From the NCBI GenBank assembly GCA_006384855.1, contig VCJN01001462.1:18673-82672 (forward strand): 64,000 nt of DNA, read 5' to 3'. Both the position numbers and the translations under genes were made by a program. This DNA comes from Tetraselmis striata (Eukaryota; Chlorophyta; Chlorodendrophyceae; Chlorodendrales; Chlorodendraceae). The notes under the pieces were generated by a model. It saw only the letters and a program-made list of their open reading frames with translations, had not been told where the DNA came from and did not search any database. Positions within the stretch are counted from its first letter, which is position 1. Each line of letters opens with the position of its first letter. Shown piece after piece: positions 44,815 to 54,956 of the stretch.

Positions 44815-46443
44815 TCGCTTATTTCAACACATATATTTTATGCTTATATACATAATATATATTTTTATGTGTGCACGATCACTGACGGGACAATATATTA
44901 TTGATCTAAACGTGTTTAGGGTACACGCGCGAGTCACACGACGCGATATGGGTCTAACATACTATGGGATGGCATTACATGGTAGGAGGTATAGCATTAT
45001 ATATATAGGATGCGGGCGAGCCGGGCACGTCATAGCGACTACTGAGACTAGCAGTAAAGTGGCGAGTACACGGTAGATACGTGGACTACGGGTCCATTCC
45101 CTAGGGAAAACGCGATATTATGGTCCATTACGCGGTGTAATTAGAAGACATCCGGGGAGACTAGGCGGGTCCGATTTAATTTTATGTTTTAGCCCCCCCC
45201 CCCCCCCCCCCCCCCCCCCCCGCCTTCAGTTTCCACCCCTCTACTTTATTTATGTTAATCAGACAGTACTTAGTAGAACATGCCCAAAGTTGCATAATAA
45301 CTACCACTGGCATGACTTGTTTTTGGGGCTTCAATGCATGGTTGTGTGCATAAGCAAGGTTGTTCCATGCCGAATTCAAGCATGAAGTGGAGAGGGGGTG
45401 GGGCACTTCTAGAACCATCACCATATCACAATCATCATCATGGCAACCCAACCATACATACGGCGGCCCTATCCATCCCTCCATGTAGTGCTCTGATGTT
45501 GCTAAATAAGGTGCCATATGCCACTGCTACGCGTTGCCGCTCTCACCGCGTATGCCGTGCTGCGCAATGTGGCCTGCCTATCAAGTTGTCGCATCTTCTC
45601 AGCACAATTGGCCTTGGCGCCCCTCACGAGCACATGTTTGCCGGCACGCTCACTGGTTATTTTGCACAAAGGCAAATAGTGGTGTAGACAGTCTGTAACA
45701 CCACATCTACTATGAGTCCTCCGTCAAGCCTGGCCAAGCGCCGTAGTCCAAGCAAGGATATGCATGGCCTGGATATTAACGGAGGCGGTGGTGCGGGGCT
45801 GAGCCCCCCAGCCGCTCATGCACCGCTCCCCAGTCGCCGAGTACTGCTTAATAACGTGAACATAAAGTTGAGGCCACTTACAAAGTGACCCCCCTTTGTT
45901 TCTCCGGAAAGTAGAGTACTAAAACATAACATTAAATCGAACCGGCCCTAGTGCACGCTAGCGAATATACAAGGCAACCGCTAATGAGGCAGCATTCATT
46001 CTCTCATGTCATACCGGCACAGTCTCCTATTTCCCGCCCGCCCGCCCTCGGGTGGTCTTGATTTTATTTTGCTGTTCGACACAGCATGTTGCTTTGATGA
46101 TGATGATGATGATGATTTTGCGCGGTAGATGATGATGCATGATGCTTGCTGTGGTACGGGATTTGACTGGCCGTGCCAATTGGATTGAATGGGCTAAATG
46201 TGTGAGATTCGCCGGTCGAGTGAGATGGGTTCGAGTGGTGTTTTATTGCCGAACACTGCGGGCCTGGATGATACTATGAGATAGTGCGTGGTGGCTGGTG
46301 GCTGGTGGAAGCGGTTTCGTCTGGCACCTTCCGTCTCTTGTACATATCCCAATATACACTCCGTATTGACGCGGACACCACTTATTAACTTGTGACCGGT
46401 ACTTGTAGTAGCTACGCACTGAGGCTACATACACTCGTTCCTA
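44815..46443. other. No gene seen; C run and GAT microsatellite
   Basis: A run of about 28 C lies at 45,194-45,221 and a (GAT)n run at about 46,097-46,117. Composition is AT-richer up to about 45,000. No coding region was supported. Confidence 0.4.
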
Positions 46444-47864
46444 GGGTGTCACAGTAGTGCCGCCTTGAAAGGCGGGCACAGCGGTGAAAACTACATGTAC
46501 AAGGGTATTATCGCTATCCTTTGTATCTTATTACATGTCACGGGATCATGCCATTGTTGTCGTCTCGCGCGCCTATGTACGATTTAAAACTGGTGATAGC
46601 ACTTGTATTCATTGCGATGAATCCGAGTATTTGTGTATGATGTATGTTGCATCCGTTCTGACCGAGACTATGCAGCCAAATACACCCCTCCACATAAGTC
46701 CGGGTTTTGCATTTTCGATCGCAAAGCGCATGCGTGGGCGAGGATGACGCCGGCTGCATGTGCATACATGCTAACTACAATGGGACTAGTTCGGGCGAAC
46801 GCCTATTGTGCGCTTTATATCCACCCGCGCGACAACACGACCATTTGTGGGCGCCCTTTAAAAAACGCGAAATCATTGCATGATGCGTTGGCGCCAGAAA
46901 ATTGTGGGTTGCGCCAACCGTCCAAACCTATCGAAATAGCGGCACTCGTCGCACCAAACTCGGTGAATACGGCCCTTGGCATAAGTTGCACACACCGTGC
47001 GTGTAGGCCACTGAAAGCATGTCGCTACAGGCACGACGTGACACCACAACGACAAGTGGGCCACTGTGGGGAACAGTTTTGGGGTTAAAATGTTGTTGTT
47101 TATGTGGCGAACGCACGTAGGAGAGGCGATCGATGCCCCCCTTGGCGTATGGCGATGCTCTACTATGGGGGCGCGTGGTGGAATGCCAGTTGCCCCGTTT
47201 TGTGGGGGGGGTGGCGCGGTAGGGGCGTGGACTTTAATTAATATGAAATTCCTTGAAAAATGTTGTGGAAAATGGCATTTTGGCTGGTAGATGTGTGTCT
47301 CGCTAGGAGGCGGCACATGCCAAATGTTGGTGATCCGTGGTCATCCACATACATAACGCTCTCGCACAGCCGAGTATGGGGCTTAGACACGCACTTGGCA
47401 CAAAGCCACGCGCCCGACATGGGTGGGCACATGAGGGAGTGAGGGGCAACTTGGATGATCATCTTTGGGGATTTTTCCGGGGGCCCCAAAAATTTGATTT
47501 TTGATTTTGAAAGATTGGTTTCGACGCAGATCTGAACGAGCAATTGCGTGGTATTTTCAAAACATTTTTCTGATCAAACCCTGAGAAGTTATAGCGTTTT
47601 AAAGCGAAGGGGATGTTGTTGAGCGTGGCCGACACTGATGCCATGCCAGAGTATCGCAACGCGACATGTACTAGCCGCCGCCCACACGGCTGGACCCCGA
47701 CCAAATGCACCCGAGCCCCTCGCCAATGTGTTTCCTCACGCGTTCATGGCCATCCCGCCGTTTGGTTGTCTATTCACGCGCGTCGGCGTGTGCGTGATAC
47801 CGACCCTGGTTTTGGTGCAGTTGCATGCGACGCCCATCCACGCACCAAGTGCAGCGTGACACCC
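46444..47864. mobile_element. Candidate TA-flanked DNA element
   Basis: The left end reads TA then GGGTGTCAC and the right end reads GTGACACCC then TA, a short inverted repeat with a TA target pair as in Tc1/mariner-type insertions. Beyond nine bases the ends diverge. A minus-strand frame (47,316-46,873) with cysteine pairs (CATYAKGRIHRVWCDECRYF) has some coding look but no family I know. The call rests mainly on the ends. Confidence 0.4.
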
Positions 47865-47866
47865 TA

Positions 47867-48572
47867 GTCAAAGGCCTTTAAGCTTCGGTTTGAGCAACTC
47901 GTCATGCAGGTTTTATAAAACCCTCTGAGATTCCAGGGTTTCATCTCATATACCCTACGTTCAGGTACCCTAGACTTCTGAAGTCTTGAGACTGCCGAAA
48001 AGGGACCCCAAACTTATGTGCAGGGGTGTAGTTGCCATTCGCACGCTGGCGGTACGCATTACATCCCCATCGATCGTCTGCGTTTAAATATTTTTTGTAT
48101 CATGGCCTACTCGTACCAGGTACTGATACCTTGCAGTACAATCGCGATGTGTCCAAATCCGAGCTGGGCTGCCAGGCGGCGCTGCTGGCCGGCCAGGCGG
48201 CGCTTCCCATCGGCATCAGTCAATCGATAATGTGGTATCAAAGGTACGAGGTACACAGGGATTATATTCTCGATTGTATATTCGTACTGTATACAATCAA
48301 ATCCGCCCCACTGTCAGTACTTAATTTGAAACTTTCCGACGGAGAAGATAAGGAATCGCTAACTGCTGGATGGCGCAGGATGCCGAACACCGTCGATTTC
48401 CTCAACTCGACGTGGGGTTCCCATACATCAACGTGTTGTTGGGCTTCGCGCTTTCCACGAGATCGCGGGGAGGGAGCCGTACACCACCCGCTCACCTGCC
48501 AGCAGTTACAGCTTCTCACGCACTCCCTACCGCCAACTTCTTCACCTCCAGTTCTCTGAGTCACCCATCGCA
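47867..48572. promoter_or_regulatory. Upstream region of CP12
   Basis: It is the 5' flank of a light-regulated chloroplast gene. A short duplicated phrase (GCCAGGCGGCGCT) lies near 48,171 and 48,192. No promoter element could be assigned with confidence. Confidence 0.35.
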
Positions 48573-49170
48573 ATGGCTTTCACCAGCACCGTCGCCGCCC
48601 GCCCCGCCACCCTGGCCGTCCGCGCCAGCGTGCGTGCCGCCCGCCCGCAGCGCGTGGCCGCCCCCAAGCGCGCTCTGCTGGCTCGCGCCAGCGGCAAGGA
48701 GTTCCTGAGCTCAGAGGGCGCCAAGCTGCAGGAGGCGCTATCCGCCGCCCTCAAGGAGGCCGAAGAGTGCCAGGACGAGTGCGCCCCGGCTTGGGACGTC
48801 GTGGTACGCTCTTTCTCCTGCCTCCGAGGCAGCGAAGGGCACGCGGCGTGTTTTGGGTTCTCTGTTGGTAGTGACTGCATGCGGGTATCCCAACTGTAGT
48901 ACTTTAGACCCGTCTGGCGTGCTGCCACTGCGACACTACGCGACGCCCCACGCCCACCGCCGCGACGCAACCGCGTGAGAGAAAAACAGAAACCAGTTAT
49001 AACCAGCTCTCGTCCACAAATTGCTTGCTGACCCTGAGGTGCTCCTCGATTCTTAGGAGGAGCTGTCTGCCGAGATGGCCCACAAGATCTCCAAGGTGAA
49101 GGCCGACCCCCTGGAGGAGTTCTGCGAGGACAACCCCGATGCCGATGAGTGCCGCGTTTACGAGGACTAA
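48573..49170 (+). CDS. CP12: Calvin-cycle regulator CP12, chloroplast precursor
   Basis: Two exons join in phase (48,573-48,803; 49,057-49,170), giving 114 residues. The first 40 or so are an Ala/Arg/Val-rich chloroplast transit peptide (MAFTSTVAARPATLAVRASV). The mature protein has the core AWDVVEELSA and the C-terminal FCEDNPDADECRVYED. CP12 is a small disordered protein that, when oxidised in the dark, bridges GAPDH and phosphoribulokinase into an inactive complex. The C-terminal cysteines have normal spacing (C-x8-C) and the end YED, which enters the GAPDH active site, is kept. The N-terminal cysteine pair is CQDEC (C-x3-C), closer than the C-x7-C or similar usual in plants and Chlamydomonas. 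Confidence 0.95.
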
Positions 49171-49699
49171 GCGCGCCACGGGCACACGCAGCAGCAGGTC
49201 GGATAGCTCACCCAGCGGCGTACCGCCGGCTGGGCGCTAGTTAGGCTACTTAAAAAATTGTCGTAGACGGAACCATCGCCGTTTGGGGGCCATATCCCAA
49301 TACGTCGGCAGCGGCGCTTTGTGGCACACTCGATATGCCGAGGTCCCCGGAGCTCTCCAACTTGTAACACGAGGCGTCGCTCTAAATACTCGTGGGGCGC
49401 GTGTCTCATTCTCACGCCGCTCATGTACTGCCTGTACATGAGCCACACACCAGTGGACATGACAAGTCTGTATATGTGTGAATATGTGATGCATGCAACA
49501 ACTTGACTTCCTTCGCTTTACACGTTACACATTAAACCTACCCTCTAAGAGAAACTGGGGGTGCACCACGTATGTGGATTGCGACTGCAAGCACTGTTCT
49601 GTATGGCAAATACTGCATGGGGTCGTTGAAAGTATGCAATGTGTGGTTCATCGGGCCGCATATATTGCAAATATCCTCCAAGACAGATATTTGCGCCCT
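49171..49699. other. 3' flanks of CP12 and the methyltransferase gene
   Basis: TGTAA, the usual chlorophyte polyadenylation signal, occurs in CTTGTAACAC near 49,360. No gene was seen. Confidence 0.45.
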
Positions 49700-51135
49700 T
49701 TAATTTGCGTCTTCTACTAAACCCTGCTGCCCAGGGGCAGGCTGCGCTGTGCGCTGGTGGATGTAGATGTCGGCTGGACCCCAGCTCATCTGCCGCCTGG
49801 ACTTGCTCACCAGCTCCCAGCAGTCACCCTGCAGAATGACATAACCAGCAAGGGGTTCCGTATGAGTATAGTATGATGATTGGCAGTACACTAGATATGA
49901 GGAAAAGTGGTGCTGTCTGAGCACTTGCCTGGAACGGTGATGTGAAAGTGACAATAACCGAGCCGTTTTGCAGGATGTTAGCCGCTCTGGCCTCAAGGGC
50001 GGCCATCAGCTCCGGCGTGAAGCATGTGGAGTTAACAAGAACAATTCCGGCATCTGACCAGTCAATCTAGATCATTGGCCACCAGCCACATGGGTGACAG
50101 CAAGGCTCAGTACAGCACTATGGATGAGAAGCGGAAGCAAAGCCGTTAATACGAACACAGTTTGTGGTGGCTCATTTTCACCTCAAGAATATCCCCATGG
50201 ATAAACTCAATGGACTGCTCGGAATGCGGCCTCGGGAGTATTTCCAGCATCTGCACCAGGGACATAGACAGAAAGTAATACGTAACTCATTACTTTGACC
50301 AAAATATGGTCATTATCCCCGCCTAAGTGTACCCAGATAGCAGACAAGCTTGGCACCAGTAAGCGAGCGAAGTCCACCTATGCTGGCAATATGTTTCTGT
50401 CCTCATGTAGATGAGGGGCACAGCACCGTGCTCACCTGGAGATGCTTTGCCGCAACAGATATCGCCACATCATGTAACGCTCCGATGATCTCAATACCGA
50501 CGCACCGCCTCAAGCTCGGATGCAGGAGCGCCGTGTAGTGCACCATCCGACCCGACCCTGAGCCCAGATCATAGAAAGCGACGTCCCCTCTGTATGAGCC
50601 AAAAAAAGCGGTCAGCATGCCAGTAGTTGGGGCATCACATGCAGATTCATGTGCATGAGCCAGGGGGAGCAAAGGCATGTTGCGCTGCCTTGCCTGCGCG
50701 TGCAGTGAGACTTTGCTGCCTTCAGTATCCAAACTAGTGCCATGAAACCCACCTGCAATAGGCATAAGAGCAACTGACCAACAGTCTCTCCACTGCTGCC
50801 TAACTATCTGACGAACAGCCCCGGCGTAGTTGATTGATCACGAGGAGGGGAGAAGGCAGTGACCTCTCCATACACGAGCGAGCCGATTTGGTCTTGCGCT
50901 TCGATTTCTTCCCTGCACGCTGCCTGCGAGGGGATAGCTAGTAAGCCTGGCTGGTGCCAGCAGCTGTGCTTCAAACGCTTAAACCAACGCTGAACTTCTG
51001 AGTCTTTCATTACCAGCACAAAGTCACAGTCAGAAGTTTGCCACGTTTGCAGTGTCTTGCACCCACCCTCAGCACCTCCCCTGGGTACTCCTCGTACAGG
51101 CCGTCGACGTACTTTAAGACGTTTGGGGGAGCCAT
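49700..51135 (-). CDS. DOT1-like class I SAM-dependent methyltransferase
   Basis: Seven exons join in phase: 51,135-51,067; 50,923-50,864; 50,752-50,694; 50,589-50,436; 50,250-50,182; 50,066-49,929; 49,828-49,700, giving 225 residues. The order of motifs is that of DOT1-type enzymes: LVYGE, then motif I FYDLGSGSGRMV, then CVGIEI with the acidic cofactor residue, then EFIHGDILEIDWSDAGIVLV and NSTCF. DOT1 proteins methylate histone H3 Lys79; small plant and algal relatives have unproven targets, so substrate is open. The short N-terminus (MAPPNVLKYVDGLYEEYPGE) lacks any targeting signal I can see. Two introns, after 50,694 and after 49,929, begin with GC (AG|GCAAG) in place of GT. The gene is convergent with CP12. 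Confidence 0.85.
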
Positions 51136-52506
51136 GGTCTCGGGCCGCGCAGCACACGCTTCGCCGGCGGTGGCGTTTGCCATCGCTTTCGACGCGCTAT
51201 GGCTGCCCGGTCAGAATCCAGAGTAGTCCGAGCAGTATGCTTTGTCGCTCGCTACAATGCCGGCTGAAGATTCCTATGCTGGCTCGCAACACTTCACCTC
51301 AGCGATGTGCACGAGTTACCCCTGGACCTGATGAAGAGAAGATGATCTCGACATAGTGGATACGGGTACCCTGTATCTCCATAGCTGTGCAACGAGTCCA
51401 GCCACCGCGGTATCTGTACCAGTGCCCGACACGCTTTCTCCCCTCCGCCCGATGTCCAGGGGCGAACTTCACTTCCTCCCCTCCGCCCCCACCAGCATTT
51501 AGATATATTCCGTTAGTTATCCGCATGTGTTGCGCTCTGGAGAACATATTTTTTCGCTGTTGTGCGAATAATTTTGGCCAAATAATAGTAGTTACCAAGG
51601 ATCGTCTGTATTCTCCCTCCCGGTACTTCCATCGCATTGCCCATCCAGTGCTGTACACGGTCCGAGATTGCGCATGACCAGGGACCAGGTTGATCCTATC
51701 TAGCTGATCCCCTGCAGAACTACCACAGATGTACAACCCTTGTCAAAAGCTTTCGTCAGGTCATTTATTTCAATATGGATCATTACTATTGCCGTACATA
51801 AGCTCATACATATATTTTAGCTACGAATAAGCAGTTGTTCAAAAACACTTTATTTGTTATATAATCGTTCTGTCATTCGCCACTGTCCAGTCCACTTTCA
51901 GAGTGGAGCACGTCCTGCAGTTGGCAGGTTGTTCAGTCACGCAGCAGCGCGCGGGGAGCCTCCAAGTGTGCACTGCGAGAACAGGCTACAGGAACATCAG
52001 GAATGGAGACACCGTGATAGAGCCCATTGTGTGTGAACCACAATCATCGACACAATAATCAAGGTCAAACATGCATCAGGCAGCAACCTAAACACAGAAC
52101 AAACATAAATATCGCCATTGATTCTGCATTTATATGCAAGTGGCCACGCCGCTGCCACTGCCCTTACACAATCTTGCATAGGAAGATGGATCGTGTGCAG
52201 AGGATGGCAGGGGTGCGAGAAAAAATCCGCCATGAGGACTCATCCCCTGGATAATAAAACTCCCAGAATCCCGTAAAAATCTCAGGAGAAAAATCCCGCG
52301 AGGACTCGGGCAACGAGCTGCATTTATTGTCGGACTTCAGGCAGGCAGTGATTGTTTATTCCCATGTATCGATCAGGCTGTTGATGACCTCTTGGGTAGC
52401 GGGCTTGGCGGGAACTGTTGGGTCATCATTGCGCACATGCAAACAACTGGCACTCACATGAGTGAAGCGTGTCTCATTTTACAAACTACTTGCAACGCCC
52501 AGCAAG
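51136..52506. other. Region between the methyltransferase start and the RPL7 end
   Basis: It contains the promoter of the methyltransferase gene and the 3' flank of RPL7. A 145-codon minus frame (51,736-51,299) resembles nothing known. No RNA gene or element was recognised. Confidence 0.4.
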
Positions 52507-54083
52507 TTAGTTCATCTTACGGACAAGGTTGTTGATCTTCTCATCCCTGCAGCCAGCCTCGCCGCCCTCAATGTAATGCAGGCGCTTCTTGGTGAAGCCT
52601 CCCAGAGGGGCAGAGAGCTTGAAGGGCCACAGGAAGTTGGAGGCCTGCTTGAAGGCGGGGCCAGCGGTGACGATCTCGTGGATGAGGTCCTCAATACAGA
52701 TGATGTTGTGCTTGCCCAGGACCTGTTGAAAATAATGCGTCATGGGACAGGATCAGACTAAACCTGGGCCTGGGATGAAGGTGTATGCGTTGAAAATTCA
52801 AAATATGGCTAAGAAACGGTTTGAAGACGCAGTAAGCGAAATGTGGGCCCCTTTGGCGCACCTGCTCAATCACGCTGTTGTCCGTCAGCGGGATGCGGTT
52901 GCCGTTGACCTTGCCATACCCGCGCTTGTAGATGAGCTCCTTCACGGTCTTCAGGTTGGGGTAGCCCCAGGTGATGTAGGGCTCCACGCGGCGCAGCATG
53001 TTGATGGTGGCCTTGTTCACCTTCATGAACACGCCGTTGTTGATCTGGCGCAGCCTGAGCAGCTGCAAGATCTTGCGGGACTGTCCGGTGCCCAGGGCAG
53101 CAGGCTCTGTTAGTCAAGCGTCCCAGAAAACAGCATGACTGTGCAAACTTCGCCACAGGGACTCCGTGGATGCTGTCACTGCCATGCAATGTTTAAACGG
53201 CCTAACCTTGGGGTGCATGTCGTTGATACCACGGATGCGGATCACGAACATGACCTTCGCCTCGGGCTCGACGTAGAAGCCGTTCTTGGACTTGGCCTCC
53301 CTCTTCAGGCGGATCAGGTCCTGCTCCTGTAAGTTGAAAAGCAACCCCCGCACACCTTGAGGGTGTCTTCCTCCAAACTGCTCGAAAATCCATGCACAGA
53401 CTGCTACTTGCACAACTTCCACACTCTGCAAACCTGAAAGTGCCAGAGGGCACTATAAGACCAGCAAGGTACGATCCGCAAAAAAACCGAAATTGGTTGG
53501 TAGAGGATTTACTCACAGAGTTGCGAGCCTGGCTGCGTGCTGAAGGCAGCCCCCATACTCCCATAGCTGCAAAGCGCACTTGCATGAGAACCCCACTGCA
53601 GGCAAGGAATGTGCCCCACACATACCGCCCGTCCTGCAGGAGCCCTACACACTCTGTGTCCATTGCAAAGGACGAGCAGCAGTTGCGTGGGCTGGAACAT
53701 CTGGCCTTGGTAGCGAACGCTGGTGATGGAGTGGCAGCCGGCGCTGGAGGAGCAGCGTAAACCCTTGCAGGCCAGATGTTGCGCGCGTGGATAGCGCCCT
53801 CGCTGAGTTGCACGCCGCAGGCCCAGCACCGACCCGCACCGCACACACACACACACACCCGCGCACAGATCCACTGGCAGCGAGCCTAACGGGCTGGGGA
53901 GTGGCGCCGCTGACGCACCTGGTCGCGGTACTCCTTCACGTACTTCTCGGCGCGCTTGAAGATGTCCTTGCGCTTCGCCTTGGCGGCGGCCTTGGCGGCG
54001 GAGGCCTCGCCCGCCTTCTTGGCGGCCCAGTCCTCATCGCGCTTCCGCTTCTTCAGCACGCTCTCGGGGACCCGGGGAGCCAT
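52507..54083 (-). CDS. RPL7: Cytosolic 60S ribosomal protein L7 (uL30)
   Basis: Four exons join in phase: 54,083-53,919; 53,326-53,207; 53,080-52,862; 52,722-52,507, giving 239 residues, the normal size. The basic N-terminal extension ([15 protein letters not shown]) is eukaryote-specific. The uL30 core is seen in [46 protein letters not shown] and [18 protein letters not shown]. The C-terminal part has [13 protein letters not shown] and [15 protein letters not shown]. The protein sits in the large subunit near 5S rRNA and helps early subunit assembly. The first intron is 592 bases; I looked for box C/D features in the smaller introns and saw none clear. It shares an upstream region with the divergent KCS gene. 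Confidence 0.97.
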
Positions 54084-54956
54084 ATCGACAGGCTGAGCTA
54101 ACGCGGAACGGGGTCTGCTGGGTGGTGCAGTGGGGTGGGCGAGGCCAAAGAGGGTCCTGCAGAGGCGGCGGCGCGGCAGAAAGCCGGCAGCGCGCGGGCA
54201 CACGGGCGGTGGCGGCGGCGCGCACGGCGGCGCCGCGCCCGCATGCAGGCCATTCGACCAGAGGGGTAAATTAGGGTCTAGGATTGATTTATTTAGGGTA
54301 TGCTCTTGCCGTGTAGTATGCGGCAACACTATGTAAAGACTGAAAGTACTATTCTGCTCGCCCTCGAGACCTCGACTAATCCTTAGTACTTGTACCGGGT
54401 ACGTTACTAGTAGGTTACTGGTAGGTAGGTTTTCCTGATATCGCCTTCTGCTGCTAGCTCATGTACGTTCCTGGTAGGTCGCCTGATTTCCTGATATCGC
54501 CTTCTGCTGGTTGCTCATGTAATTATACGTTACTGGTAGGTCGTACAGTGCGACGACGCGATGATGCGCGCGACGCGGCCATCCAGGAGACAATCAACGG
54601 CCACGTGACGGAGTGGCAATCGCCAGCAAACCAGCGGCGCCCTGCTAGCGGTCGATATATTTTGAAACTTGACGACCGCGCCAGCAGGAGAGGTTGGCAG
54701 GCAGATCGATCGCTGAGTCGTCCTGCCTGGACTGGCAGCGCGATTTCGCCGCGGCTTCTCGACCAGTCACGGCGCCCGACCTGCACAGGCCGTTGCGTCA
54801 CTATCATCAGGTTATCACCCACAAGCGATTGGAACCCGCCGTCAAACGGCATTCAGGTTCCCCCGCCGCGTTTTGTTTCCTCTACCACTGCACCCGAGTT
54901 ACACCCCTGGCGGACATATACTGCAACAGCCACTGCAACACCGAGGGTAGTCCGAC
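54084..54956. promoter_or_regulatory. Divergent promoter region, RPL7 (-) and KCS (+)
   Basis: A tandem duplication of about 55 bases near 54,437-54,535 repeats TGATATCGCCTTCTGCTG and the phrase ACTGGTAGGT. A CACGTG core (G-box/E-box type) lies at about 54,602. No TATA box was assigned. Confidence 0.5.

Noticed and set aside
37795-44820. 5-bp target-site duplication of the copia element
   Set aside because: CGCTT occurs on both sides but at different offsets from the LTR ends, so it cannot be claimed.
47238-47710. Minus-strand frames upstream of CP12
   Set aside because: Some coding look, but no family and no splice-consistent model; mentioned only as part of the candidate TA-flanked element.
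53200-53860. 218-codon minus-strand frame within RPL7
   Set aside because: It runs through intron 1 in a different frame from the exon; the exon model with L7 motifs explains the region.
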